Shown: positions 26,434-35,629 of the stretch, piece by piece
Numbering within the stretch: position 1 is the first letter of the stretch
Layout of the letters: every line of letters begins with the position of its first letter
Source of the DNA: CAG-632 sp963626805
GTDB lineage: Bacteria > Bacillota > Clostridia > Lachnospirales > Lachnospiraceae
Length of the DNA stretch: 64,000 nt
NCBI GenBank assembly: GCA_963626805.1
Contig: CAVFXS010000029.1
Span: forward strand, 20,952 to 84,951
Reading direction: 5' to 3'
Program-made: the position numbers and the translations under genes
The notes under the pieces: generated by a model
Database searches by the model: none
Told to the model about the DNA's origin: nothing
Seen by the model: only the letters and a program-made list of their open reading frames with translations

Positions 26434-27396
26434 TTATTCCTGCATTCTCGCATCTACTGCTTTGCGATCCGGAATAGCCGGAATGCCGCCTCGCTTCTCT
26501 ACACAAAGGCTGGCCGTTGCATTTCCGAATCTTGCACACCGTTTCAGCTGCTCTGCCGATAAATTCTCCGGTGCACATTCGCATCTTAAAAACTCGGAAA
26601 CAAATCCACCCCAGAAGGAATCTCCGGCTCCGGTCGTATCAACCGCCTGACTCTTATAGCCCGGAACCCGTTGCATCTTACCTTCAGTTGCAACCAGCAC
26701 ACCATCAGCCCCTAAGGTAACTGCCACAATCCGGATGCCTTTCTTTACCAGATATTCCGCCGCTGCTTCCGGCTCCTTATATGGTGTCAGGAGCTCAGTC
26801 TCTTCATCTGAAATCTTCAACAGGTCTACATACGGCAGAAGTGAACGCATCCGTTCTACCGCCTCTTCCCGGCTTTCCCATAACGGCGGTCTGTAATTCG
26901 GATCATAGGAAATCAATGCTCCGGATTCCTTTGCCATCCTTACAGCCTGAAATGTTGTCGTTCTTGCAGGCTCATCCGTCAGTGACAGGGAACCCACATG
27001 AAACACCTTTGCAGCCCGCACGATCTTCTGATCCAGCTCTTTATAACACAGCTTCGTATCTGCGCCCGGCTTTCTTGCAAACGAGAAGGTACGTTCTCCG
27101 TTCTCCTTCAATGCCACAAATGCCAGTGTGGTAAACACATCATCTGCCACCACCAGACCCTCCGCATCAATTCCTTCCGCCTCCATAGTGTCTCTTAAAA
27201 ATTTGCCGTGCATATCATTTCCGACTTTCCCGATGAATGCGGTCCGAAAGCCGTTTTTTGCAGCTGCAGTCAACATATTGACCGGCGCCCCTCCCGGGTT
27301 CTGCTCGAAAAGCAGCATCCCGCTTTCCGAACGCCCCGCAGGTGTAAAATCAATTAACACTTCACCAAGTGCAACAATATCATACTTTTTATCCAT
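26434..27396 (-). CDS. PfkB family carbohydrate kinase, probable fructokinase
   Basis: A ribokinase-fold sugar kinase of 320 residues. The N-terminal ALGEVLIDF and NPGGAPVNMLTAAAKNG blocks bind sugar, and the C-terminal DTTGAGDSFWGGF carries the catalytic aspartate and anion hole. Fructose specificity is inferred from its overall fructokinase-like character and from the GH32-like gene 12 nt upstream. The start at 27396 (ATG) has an AAGGTG site; a GTG 9 nt earlier overlaps it. It is the last gene of the ABC-GH32-kinase operon and would phosphorylate fructose released inside the cell. Confidence 0.85.
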   Translation of the reverse strand: MDKKYDIVALGEVLIDFTPAGRSESGMLLFEQNPGGAPVNMLTAAAKNGFRTAFIGKVGNDMHGKFLRDTMEAEGIDAEGLVVADDVFTTLAFVALKENGERTFSFARKPGADTKLCYKELDQKIVRAAKVFHVGSLSLTDEPARTTTFQAVRMAKESGALISYDPNYRPPLWESREEAVERMRSLLPYVDLLKISDEETELLTPYKEPEAAAEYLVKKGIRIVAVTLGADGVLVATEGKMQRVPGYKSQAVDTTGAGDSFWGGFVSEFLRCECAPENLSAEQLKRCARFGNATASLCVEKRGGIPAIPDRKAVDARMQE

Positions 27397-27408
27397 ACGC
27401 AGCACCTT

Positions 27409-28884
27409 CTACTTCCTGATGGAAATGTCATAGAACTCTACCTTTGCATCCTGGCTTAAAAGTCCTACCTCATACTGTGCCTTTGCATATTTCCGATATG
27501 TAAATGCAACCTGTTCTCCAACAAATATTTCAACCATATCATGGTCAATAATAATCTTGATATCGATCGGTTCTCCATCCACGATCCGGAAGGTCTTCTC
27601 ACACACACGAATACCATCCGGACCCGGATCCGTTGCTTTCGGTACAGCCTGACAGGATGCCTCCCAGAATGGATCCACGCCCATCGGAAGATTTAAGAGT
27701 GATACCCGCTGCATTGCGACATCAAACTCTAAGAGCAGGCATCCGCTTGCTTCCCTGTCTGACTTAATTAAAACTCCAAAATGATCATAAGCCTCTCTTG
27801 GCAATGCCTTCATGCTGAGAAGGAACTGCTCCTCCGGCTGATTCATAAATCCATAGGTACAGGTGCTGACAGAATCCAAAACAATCGTATCCTTGCCGTA
27901 GTACTTTGTCTCACCAAGTACCGGTTCATATTCAAACGGAACCGGCTCTGTAAACATATCCTCATATTCCTTCGGAAGTTTAACATCCAGCTCACCGTTC
28001 TCATCCGCAACCACCTCATGTGGAATACAGAATGCGCCGCCCCAGTACCATTCGCCGGTATCGCTCCGTTCTGCACGGTCATGTGCCCAGGCGAAATAGA
28101 ACCGTCTGCCGTTGTCATCCTGCATGGATTTTGCCGCATAGAACCGTCTGCCGCCGATTCCATCCTTCTTCGGCTTGGTCCATGGACCAAATGGGGATTT
28201 TGCTACCCGGTAAATTGTATTTACAAATTCTGAGAATCTGGAATATGACAGATACCAGGTATCTCCGATCTTATACATCTCAGAGCATTCCGGACAGTTG
28301 GTATGTCCCGGTGAGTAAATCGGTCCGTAGTATTCCCAGTTTACCAGATCCTTGGAACGATATAAGACGATACAGCCTCTTCTTGTTACCGGCATATCCA
28401 GACGTCTTGCCGAGATCAGGATCCAGTAACATGCATCCTCTTCATTGTAGAATACATATGGATCTCTCCAGTCCAGCTTCTCGTATAATTCTACCTTCGG
28501 GGCAATCACCGGATTGCCCGGATCCTTTGTCCATGTAATACCATCCTCACTGCTTGCATGACAGATGGTCTGCTGGAACTCATTCGGCAGGGAGTAACCG
28601 GTATAGAAAATGTGGTATTTTCCCTCGCCGTAAATCACGGAACCTGTCCATACTCCGGATGCATCCGGCTCATTGCCTTCGCCCGGATAAAGAGCGGTCG
28701 GCAGCTCCTCCCAATGCACCAGATCCTCGGATACACTGTGGCTCCATGTCGTTCTTAATCGGTCCGGGTACACGGTGGTACCCGGAGCCGGTGTTAATGA
28801 AAATATATGATACTTCCCTTCGTGATAAAACGGAATCGCATCTCCAGTTGAATCAGCAAAGGACATTTTACGAAAAATCTCCAT
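27409..28884 (-). CDS. Divergent GH32-like beta-fructosidase
   Basis: A 491-residue cytoplasmic protein with a five-bladed beta-propeller then a C-terminal beta-sandwich (from about 330), the GH32 layout of sucrose and fructan hydrolases. The RDP block is clear (DWRDPYVFYN near 135-145), and the acid-base glutamate sits in CPECSEMY near 200. The nucleophile motif, normally WMNDPNG, is here FADSTGD, with Asp11 in the right place but an altered surround. The substrate may therefore not be plain sucrose. No signal peptide is present, so it acts after import by the RbsABC-like transporter encoded just upstream. Confidence 0.75.
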   Translation of the reverse strand: MEIFRKMSFADSTGDAIPFYHEGKYHIFSLTPAPGTTVYPDRLRTTWSHSVSEDLVHWEELPTALYPGEGNEPDASGVWTGSVIYGEGKYHIFYTGYSLPNEFQQTICHASSEDGITWTKDPGNPVIAPKVELYEKLDWRDPYVFYNEEDACYWILISARRLDMPVTRRGCIVLYRSKDLVNWEYYGPIYSPGHTNCPECSEMYKIGDTWYLSYSRFSEFVNTIYRVAKSPFGPWTKPKKDGIGGRRFYAAKSMQDDNGRRFYFAWAHDRAERSDTGEWYWGGAFCIPHEVVADENGELDVKLPKEYEDMFTEPVPFEYEPVLGETKYYGKDTIVLDSVSTCTYGFMNQPEEQFLLSMKALPREAYDHFGVLIKSDREASGCLLLEFDVAMQRVSLLNLPMGVDPFWEASCQAVPKATDPGPDGIRVCEKTFRIVDGEPIDIKIIIDHDMVEIFVGEQVAFTYRKYAKAQYEVGLLSQDAKVEFYDISIRK

Positions 28885-28935
28885 ATCTTTATCCCTGAAG
28901 CATTCTAAATCATGCTTTCCTTTCCCTCAGTCTAG

Positions 28936-29940
28936 TTATTTCTCTGCCTTCTTTTTCTTCAGATTGCCTAATTTACCTTTCTGTACATCCAGGAGGACTG
29001 CACAGGCGATAATCAGACCCTTGATAATCAGCTGCCAGTAAGAGCTTACACCGATCAGGTTCAAACCATTGGAAATGATACCGATTACGATTGCACCGAA
29101 TACAGTACCACTGATCCGTCCTTTACCACCTGCCATGGAGGTTCCGCCAAGTACACAGGCTGCGATTGCATCCAGCTCATAGCCACTACCTACAGACGGC
29201 TGACCGGAATACATTCTGGAGCAAAGAACCAGACCTGCGAATGCAGATAATAGACCGGATAATGTAAATACGATGATTTCTACTTTCTTGATCGGCACAC
29301 CGGATAATCTGGCTGCTTCACGGTTACCACCGATTGCATAGATATATGTACCGAACTTTGTCTTATTTAACAGGAATGCAAAGATTGCAATTAAAACTAC
29401 CATGTAAACAACCGGAAGTGGAATTACCTTGAACAGATAACCGGTACCGATGTTAATAAAGAATGCATCTGTAATACGGGTTGACTGTCCACCGGAATAT
29501 ACATATGCAATACCGTTTGCTACATTCATCATTGCCATAGTAATGATGAAGGCCGGAACCTTAAACTGCGATACGATGAAACCACTGAGCAGCCCTGTTA
29601 CTGCGCCAAGCACGATGCCGAGTATAATTGCCAGCCAGATCGGAAGACCCTGATTTACAATAAAGCCTACGGTTAAGGTACCACTCATTGCTACGATCGC
29701 ACCTACGGACAAATCGATGTGTCCCAGGATAATTACCAGCGTCATACCTAATGCAATATAGGTATTAATGGATATCTGTCTTAATACAGATATAATGTTT
29801 GTCGGGGTCAGGAACTTATCCGTTGCAAAAGATATGATGACACACATGATAATCAATACCATAACGATACCGATATTGCTTCGGAATACATTGACCACCG
29901 GATTATTCAAAAGTACGTTTTTCTTCTTTGATTCACTCAT
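28936..29940 (-). CDS. Ribose/fructose-type ABC transporter permease (RbsC family)
   Basis: A 334-residue permease with eight to ten hydrophobic helices and the conserved BPD_transp_2 loop (YAIGGNREAARLSGVPIKK near 215-233). It forms the membrane channel with the ATPase encoded upstream. The ATG at 29940 is one base after the ATPase stop and is preceded by GGAGGAG; an upstream TTG in frame is possible but overlaps the previous gene. Sugar specificity cannot be read from the permease; the GH32 and PfkB neighbours suggest fructose or a fructoside. Confidence 0.9.
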   Translation of the reverse strand: MSESKKKNVLLNNPVVNVFRSNIGIVMVLIIMCVIISFATDKFLTPTNIISVLRQISINTYIALGMTLVIILGHIDLSVGAIVAMSGTLTVGFIVNQGLPIWLAIILGIVLGAVTGLLSGFIVSQFKVPAFIITMAMMNVANGIAYVYSGGQSTRITDAFFINIGTGYLFKVIPLPVVYMVVLIAIFAFLLNKTKFGTYIYAIGGNREAARLSGVPIKKVEIIVFTLSGLLSAFAGLVLCSRMYSGQPSVGSGYELDAIAACVLGGTSMAGGKGRISGTVFGAIVIGIISNGLNLIGVSSYWQLIIKGLIIACAVLLDVQKGKLGNLKKKKAEK

Positions 29941-29941
29941 A

Positions 29942-31441
29942 TTATTCAACTCCTCCTGCGGCGTATTTCATAATTTCTTCCTGTGTCAGTTCATCCTTTG
30001 TCAGCTTTCCAACCAGCTGTCCGGCTCTTACGACACATACGTTATCACACATATTGATGATTTCAGGCAATTCACTGGATACCATGATAATTGCAATACC
30101 CTGCTTTGCCAGCTCATTGATCGTGGTGTAAATCTCATATTTTGCATTTACATCCACACCTCTGGTAGGCTCATCCAGAATCAGTACATCCGGCTTGGTT
30201 GCCAGCCATTTGCCAAGCACAACCTTCTGCTGGTTACCACCGGACAGGCTGCCCGCTTCAATCTCCGGAGAGGCTGCCTTCAGGCGAAGCTTCCTGGTAT
30301 ATTCATCAATGACTGCTTCCCGCTTCTTCTCACTGATCGCGATACCGTTCATATAGAAATGAAGGGATGCCAGTGTCATGTTAAATGCCACGCTGTTTCC
30401 AAGTATCAGTCCCTGTTTCTTACGATCCTCCGGAACCAGTGCGATACCGGACTTAATTGCCTGCATCGGATTCTTAAAATGTACTTCTTTTCCGTTTAAG
30501 AATACCTGACCGGAAGTTGCCGGGTGTGCACCGAAGATCGTTTCCATGATCTCGCTTCGTCCTGCGCCGACCAGACCGGCAAATCCAAGAATCTCACCTC
30601 TGTGTACTTCAAAGCTGACATCTTTGAAATTCTTGTCGTTTGACAGATTCTTAACACTTAGTGCAACCTCTGCCTTTTCCATGTCACAATAATCTCTGGC
30701 ATAGAAGCTTTCCAGATCTCTACCAACCATCATTGCTACCAGCTCATTCGGATTGGTCTCCGAAGTCTTCTTGGTTCCTACATAATGTCCATCCCGGATA
30801 ACGGTTACCCGGTCTGAAATCCGGAACAGTTCTTCCATTCTATGAGAAATATATATAATACTTACTTTCTTTTCCTTGAGGTTTCCAATAATTTCAAATA
30901 ACTGCTCTACTTCTTCATTGGAAAGAGAAGAGGTAGGCTCATCCATTACAATAATGTTTGCATTAAAGGATACTGCTTTTACAATCTCAACCATCTGCTG
31001 CTGTGCGATGGTTAAATCTTCTACCATTGCATCCTCCCGGATATTCACACCCAGAGATGCAATCATTTCTTTTGCTCTTCTGTTGGTCTCTGCCATATTG
31101 ATGGTTCCGAGCTTTGTCTTGATCTCTCTGCCTAGGAACAGATTCTGTGCTACGGTCAGGTATGGAACCAGCACAATTTCCTGATGAATGATTCCGATTC
31201 CATTTTCTCTTGCGGCCGGAACACCGTTAATCTTAACTTCTTTACCCTGAATCTTAATTGTGCCTTCGTCTGGCTGATAGATTCCGCCGAGTACCTTGAT
31301 CAGGGTTGATTTTCCGGCACCGTTCTCTCCGAGGAGTGCATGAACCTCTCCCTGTTCCAGGCTAAAATCAATACCGCTGAGAGCATAGATTCCAGAAAAG
31401 CTTTTCTTAATTCCTATCATTTCCAGAACTGTTTGTCCCAT
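29942..31441 (-). CDS. Ribose/fructose-type ABC transporter ATPase (RbsA family)
   Basis: A 499-residue double nucleotide-binding protein. The first half has an intact Walker A (LLGENGAGKSTLIK near 37-50), the linker LTIAQQQMVEIVKA and Walker B IIVMDEPTSSLS. The second half has the degenerate Walker A typical of RbsA/MglA (GLVGAGRSEIMETIF) and signature LSGGNQQKVVLGKW with DEPTRGVD. It energises sugar uptake together with the RbsC-like permease and the lipoprotein. It starts with an AGGAGG site. A 67-nt gap separates it from the binding-protein gene; the order is binding protein, ATPase, permease. Confidence 0.93.
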   Translation of the reverse strand: MGQTVLEMIGIKKSFSGIYALSGIDFSLEQGEVHALLGENGAGKSTLIKVLGGIYQPDEGTIKIQGKEVKINGVPAARENGIGIIHQEIVLVPYLTVAQNLFLGREIKTKLGTINMAETNRRAKEMIASLGVNIREDAMVEDLTIAQQQMVEIVKAVSFNANIIVMDEPTSSLSNEEVEQLFEIIGNLKEKKVSIIYISHRMEELFRISDRVTVIRDGHYVGTKKTSETNPNELVAMMVGRDLESFYARDYCDMEKAEVALSVKNLSNDKNFKDVSFEVHRGEILGFAGLVGAGRSEIMETIFGAHPATSGQVFLNGKEVHFKNPMQAIKSGIALVPEDRKKQGLILGNSVAFNMTLASLHFYMNGIAISEKKREAVIDEYTRKLRLKAASPEIEAGSLSGGNQQKVVLGKWLATKPDVLILDEPTRGVDVNAKYEIYTTINELAKQGIAIIMVSSELPEIINMCDNVCVVRAGQLVGKLTKDELTQEEIMKYAAGGVE

Positions 31442-31508
31442 AGTGTACCTCCTTTATAAGGGAAGGGCACTGTCAGTCTTCCCAACAGTGCCTTTCTTCC
31501 CAGTCATC

Positions 31509-32516
31509 TTACTGCCAGTCGTTAATAGTTTCCTTAGCTTCGTCTTCTAATACTAAGTGAGAATCCAGATATACCTTCTTCTCATCGATCTGAGTGTCGC
31601 CATCCAGATATTTTACTGCTTCATTGAATGAGTATTCAGCGATCTGAAGTGGTACCTGACAAGCAACTGCTGTGAACTCACCGTCTAATAATGCCTGCTT
31701 ACCATCCGGAGAAGCATCAATACTGTAAACACCGATCTCGCCGGTCTTGTTTGCTGCCTTGATTGCTGCTGCGGCACCTAATGCGGAAGGGTCATTGATG
31801 CAGAAGAATGCGTCAATGTCAGGATTTGCAATGATGATATCCTCTGCCAGGCTCATGGATGCATCCAGGGCTGCCTCGCCATCCTGCTGTGCTACGATGT
31901 TGAACTTATCCTTATTATCGCCAAGACCTGCAAGGAAACCATTTACACGGTCTACACAGCTCTCATTGGAAGGGAAGTCTAATACTGCAATATCAGCTCC
32001 ATCCGGATAATCCTTAGCCATCTGCTCACCAACTAACTGTCCAGCCATGTAAGCATTGGTTCCTACGAACATTGTTACGAAGTTCTCAATATCATCATCA
32101 ATAACTGCGGTATCTACATTGAAGATCGGGATTCCTGCATCCTTGATCTCTGCCAGGCCGGAAGTAATACCGGCAGAATCAACCGGGATAATAAATACTG
32201 CATCATATCCACTGTTTGCTACATCGGATAACTGGCTTAACTGCTTGTTCAGATCATAGTCAGGATCCAGACATGTGTAGGAAATTCCGTTCTCTGCACA
32301 CAGCTCGCTTAACTTTGAATCAATGGAGCTCTGGAAGGTGTTGTTCAATGTGTTTGTACAGAATGCAAATGATAAACCGGAAGTTGCTTCCTGCGAAGAA
32401 CTGCTGCTTGTATCACCGTTTCCTGTATTGTTACCGGATGCTCCGCATCCTGCCATCATGCCGACTGCCATGCACAGGCTTAAGCCTAATGCTAATAATT
32501 TTTTCATTTTTCTCAT
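31509..32516 (-). CDS. Sugar-binding lipoprotein (RbsB family)
   Basis: A 335-residue exported binding protein. The signal peptide ends in the lipobox MAGCG near residue 23, so it is lipid-anchored on the outer face. A Ser/Gly/Asn-rich linker follows, then a two-lobe periplasmic-binding fold of the ribose/galactose type (FIIPVDSAGITSGL and IFNVDTAVIDDD motifs). It delivers a sugar to the RbsA/RbsC-like channel. The start at 32516 has AAGGAGG 8-9 nt upstream; a longer in-frame start lies in the leader without a site. First gene of the sugar operon. Confidence 0.92.
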   Translation of the reverse strand: MRKMKKLLALGLSLCMAVGMMAGCGASGNNTGNGDTSSSSSQEATSGLSFAFCTNTLNNTFQSSIDSKLSELCAENGISYTCLDPDYDLNKQLSQLSDVANSGYDAVFIIPVDSAGITSGLAEIKDAGIPIFNVDTAVIDDDIENFVTMFVGTNAYMAGQLVGEQMAKDYPDGADIAVLDFPSNESCVDRVNGFLAGLGDNKDKFNIVAQQDGEAALDASMSLAEDIIIANPDIDAFFCINDPSALGAAAAIKAANKTGEIGVYSIDASPDGKQALLDGEFTAVACQVPLQIAEYSFNEAVKYLDGDTQIDEKKVYLDSHLVLEDEAKETINDWQ

Positions 32517-32864
32517 ATCGTTTTCCTCCTTAGTTATGAGTATTTTGTTCGAATTCATTTACAAAGGTAATCAAGGATTTCCAAAACAAATCGAAACCGG
32601 TTTTTACGTAAATTTATCAATTCATTTTCTCCCTTTGTTTGATTGTATGTTACCGCATCTGTTGAAATATGTCAATATTCATTCTTTCAAAAGCTCATTA
32701 TTCGTCATTTTGTACAATTTCCCATTTTTGTTTTTGATTTTTCCTTCATTGTTTTACTATTTTTACGTAAAATTATTCCATTTTGCATTTTTTACGTAAA
32801 TTTCTGTGTTTTACAAGGTAATTCATTCCTATTTCTGTCTCCTGTGCACCATTATCCGCACGCA
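32517..32864 (-). promoter_or_regulatory. Sugar operon control region with four palindromic sites
   Basis: The 10-bp palindrome TTTACGTAAA occurs three times, at 32603-32612, 32762-32771 and 32791-32800. A fourth palindrome, AAACCGGTTT (32594-32603), abuts the first copy and resembles a LacI/CcpA-family operator. A promoter of TTGACA (32670-32675), 17 bp and TAACAT (32647-32652) lies between the copies. So two copies are upstream of the promoter and one is in the leader, an arrangement that would suit looping by one regulator. The region is AT-rich and contains no gene. Confidence 0.7.
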
Positions 32865-32865
32865 A

Positions 32866-32915
32866 AAAAAGGGCCGTCACCGAATCATTTTCATTCGATG
32901 ACAGCCTTTTTTAGC
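32866..32915 (-). terminator. Terminator of the trp operon
   Basis: An imperfect but long stem (GGCTGTCATCGAAT paired with ATTCGGTGACGGCC) is followed on the minus strand by CTTTTTTT, about 8-50 nt after the trpA stop. Confidence 0.85.
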
Positions 32916-32920
32916 TCTTC

Positions 32921-33697
32921 TTATTCCAATGCTCCGCTCATGGAACGTACATACTCTGCAACCGGCTCTCCTGCCTCCGTGCCATATTTTGCGATCAGCT
33001 TTACAATGGCACTTCCTACAATGACGCCATCTGCCAGCTGTCCCATTTCCTTTGTCTGCTCCGGAGAGTGGATTCCGAATCCAATCGCAACCGGTGTATC
33101 CGTTACCTGTCGGATCTTTGCCACAATATCGCCGAGATCTGTCGTGATCTCGTTCCGTTCTCCGGTAACGCCCATGGAGGAAACCAGATAAATATAACCT
33201 CTGGCATCCTTTGCCAGCATCTGTACCCGCTCATCACTGGTCGGTGCGATCAGGGTGATCTTATCAACGCCATAGCCGGCCGCAATCTCCGTCAGCTCTG
33301 CACTTTCCTCATATGGCATGTCAGGAATGATAAAACCGTCTACCCCAACCTCGGCACACTTCTGACTGAAGCGGTCATAGCCATATCGGAATACCGGATT
33401 CAGATAGGTCAGAAATACCAGCGGAACCGTTACCTGTGGTCGGATCCGTGCTACCATGTCAAATACCATATCCAGTGTACAGCCACCCTCATTGGACAGT
33501 GCCCGCACATTTGCTTCCTGAATAACCGGTCCCTCTGCGATCGGATCTGAGAATGGAATACCGATCTCGATCAAACCGGCACCTGCCTCCTGCATCTTCA
33601 GAATAAATTCCTCTGTCTTAACCAGATTCGGATCTCCTGCGGTCAGGAATCCTACAAATACCTTTTTCTTTTCGAATGTTTCTTTTATCTTACTCAT
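32921..33697 (-). CDS. trpA: Tryptophan synthase alpha chain
   Basis: Cleaves indole-3-glycerol phosphate to indole and glyceraldehyde-3-phosphate; the indole is channelled to TrpB. A 258-residue TIM barrel with the catalytic glutamate in LIEIGIPFSDPIAEGP (Glu near 41) and the catalytic aspartate in GVDGFIIPDMP. The C-terminal GFGI and GVIVGSAIV segments bind phosphate. The start overlaps the trpB stop by 8 nt, showing translational coupling. Last gene of the trp operon. Confidence 0.95.
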   Translation of the reverse strand: MSKIKETFEKKKVFVGFLTAGDPNLVKTEEFILKMQEAGAGLIEIGIPFSDPIAEGPVIQEANVRALSNEGGCTLDMVFDMVARIRPQVTVPLVFLTYLNPVFRYGYDRFSQKCAEVGVDGFIIPDMPYEESAELTEIAAGYGVDKITLIAPTSDERVQMLAKDARGYIYLVSSMGVTGERNEITTDLGDIVAKIRQVTDTPVAIGFGIHSPEQTKEMGQLADGVIVGSAIVKLIAKYGTEAGEPVAEYVRSMSGALE

Positions 33698-34874
33698 ATA
33701 ATTCCACTCCTCTGTATCTTGCTATTGCTGCCACATCCTTATCTCCGCGACCGGACAGACAGCAGATAATGATCTGATCCTTCCGCATGGTCGGAGCCAG
33801 CTTGATGACCTCTGCTACCGCATGTGAGCTCTCGATTGCTGCTATAATACCTTCTGTCCGTGCGATATACTCAAATGCGTCCACTGCCTCATCATCTGTG
33901 ATCGCCACGTATTCCGCTCTTCCACTGTCATGTAGATACGCATGCTCCGGTCCGATACCCGGATAGTCCAATCCGGCCGAAATCGAATAAACCGGTGCGA
34001 TCTGTCCGTATTCATCCTGGCAGAAATAGGACTGCATACCATGGAAAATACCCTCGGTTCCGGTTGCAATCGTTGCCGCCGTATCCTTGGTATGAATACC
34101 TCTGCCGGCCGCCTCGCAGCCGATCAGCCGCACATCCTTATCATTGATGAACTCATAAAACATACCCATCGCATTACTGCCGCCGCCAACACATGCCATA
34201 ACCGCATCCGGCAGCTTGCCTTCCTTCTCCAGAATCTGTGCTCTGGCTTCCCGGCTGATCACGCTCTGGAAATCCCGCACGATCATTGGAAACGGATGTG
34301 GTCCCATAACAGATCCCAGAACATAATGCGTATCATCTACCCGCTTCGTCCATTCACGCATGCACTCATTGACCGCATCCTTCAGGGTCCGGGTACCGGT
34401 CTTTACCGCATGTACCTTCGCTCCAAGCAGCTCCATCCGGTATACATTCAATGCCTGACGAATCGTATCCTCCTCGCCCATGAAGATCTCACACTCCAGA
34501 TCCAGCAGAGCAGCTACGGTCGCGGTCGCCACGCCATGCTGTCCGGCTCCGGTTTCCGCAATGATCCGGGTCTTTCCCATCCGCTTTGCAAGCAGAGCCT
34601 GTCCCAGTACATTATTGATCTTATGGGAACCGGTATGATTCAAGTCCTCCCGCTTAAAATAGATCTTGGCACCGCCCAGTTCTCTGGTCATCTTCTCTGC
34701 ATAATAAAGAAGGGATGGACGTCCTGCATATTCCCGGAGCAGCCGGTTCAGCTCCTCATTAAACTCCGGATCCTTCTTATAATATTCATACGCATCCTCC
34801 AGCTTATGAATCTCATTCATCAGAGTTTCAGGTATGTACTGTCCTCCGTGTTTTCCATATCTTCCTTTTGCCAT
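33690..34874 (-). CDS. trpB: Tryptophan synthase beta chain
   Basis: Pyridoxal-phosphate enzyme that joins indole with serine to make tryptophan. It is 394 residues, the TrpB1 type that pairs with TrpA. The PLP lysine is in HTGSHKINN (about Lys83), the phosphate-binding glycine loop is GGGSNAMG, and the glutamate of AETGAGQHG is present. The start MAKGRYGKHGGQYIPE at 34874 follows GGAGGA; the in-frame N-terminal extension upstream lacks a site and family similarity. It overlaps trpA by 8 nt. Confidence 0.95.
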   Translation of the reverse strand: MAKGRYGKHGGQYIPETLMNEIHKLEDAYEYYKKDPEFNEELNRLLREYAGRPSLLYYAEKMTRELGGAKIYFKREDLNHTGSHKINNVLGQALLAKRMGKTRIIAETGAGQHGVATATVAALLDLECEIFMGEEDTIRQALNVYRMELLGAKVHAVKTGTRTLKDAVNECMREWTKRVDDTHYVLGSVMGPHPFPMIVRDFQSVISREARAQILEKEGKLPDAVMACVGGGSNAMGMFYEFINDKDVRLIGCEAAGRGIHTKDTAATIATGTEGIFHGMQSYFCQDEYGQIAPVYSISAGLDYPGIGPEHAYLHDSGRAEYVAITDDEAVDAFEYIARTEGIIAAIESSHAVAEVIKLAPTMRKDQIIICCLSGRGDKDVAAIARYRGVELYE

Positions 34875-34999
34875 CTTATATTCCTCCGTATTTCTATCCT
34901 TCTGTCTGTATCTTTCTTTCATCCGCATTCTCTTATACAATCAGCTGTTCATCCTTATCAACGCATGCTGCCTGCATCCTTTTCCTCAAACCGCCTTGC

Positions 35000-35629
35000 T
35001 CAGCGTTGCTCCCGCACCCTCGCGATCAGTGCCTGAATCTTCTCCCGGTCCTTATAGCCGTCTGTCTCCACGCCGCTGCTGACGTCCACTGCATACGGGT
35101 TCACCGTGTCAATCGCAGCCGTGATATTCTCCGGTCGAAGTCCGCCTGCCAGAAAGAATGGTCTGTCTACACCGTTTAAAAGCTCCCAGTTGAAGCTCTG
35201 GCCGGTACCGCCATCCTGCCCCGCACAACAGGCATCATATAAGAGATAGTCTGCATCCACAGTCAGGCTGTCCGTAACATCCTCTGCCGTTTTCACCCGG
35301 ATCGCCCGGATGATCTTCGTTTCCGGCAGTCTCATCCGCAGATTCCTGATATAATCCGCATCCTCATTTCCATGGAGTTGCACCATTTCGATTACTCCTT
35401 CTGTCACATGCTGTACTACCGTTTCGATCTCCGCATTCACGAAAACACCGATCGGAATGATTCCCGGCACCAGCATGGCCCGCAGAGCTTTCGCCTGCTC
35501 CAGTGTGATATACCGGTGGCTTTTCGGAGCAAAGATAAATCCGATATAATCCGGTCCTGCTTCATTTACATATAATACATCCTCCGGTCTTCGCAGCCCA
35601 CATATCTTAACCTTTGTCACAGCCTGCAC
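35000..35629 (-). CDS. trpF: Phosphoribosylanthranilate isomerase
   Basis: Third step after anthranilate in tryptophan synthesis, an Amadori rearrangement. A 209-residue TIM barrel with the catalytic cysteine in VKICGLRRPED (Cys10), the catalytic aspartate in the LLYDACC segment and phosphate-binding LAGGLRPENI. The start is a GTG at 35629 lying inside the end of trpC (23-nt overlap); a second in-frame GTG 9 nt on is possible. The gap of about 125 nt to trpB is the largest in the operon and holds no recognisable signal. Confidence 0.93.
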   Translation of the reverse strand: MQAVTKVKICGLRRPEDVLYVNEAGPDYIGFIFAPKSHRYITLEQAKALRAMLVPGIIPIGVFVNAEIETVVQHVTEGVIEMVQLHGNEDADYIRNLRMRLPETKIIRAIRVKTAEDVTDSLTVDADYLLYDACCAGQDGGTGQSFNWELLNGVDRPFFLAGGLRPENITAAIDTVNPYAVDVSSGVETDGYKDREKIQALIARVREQR

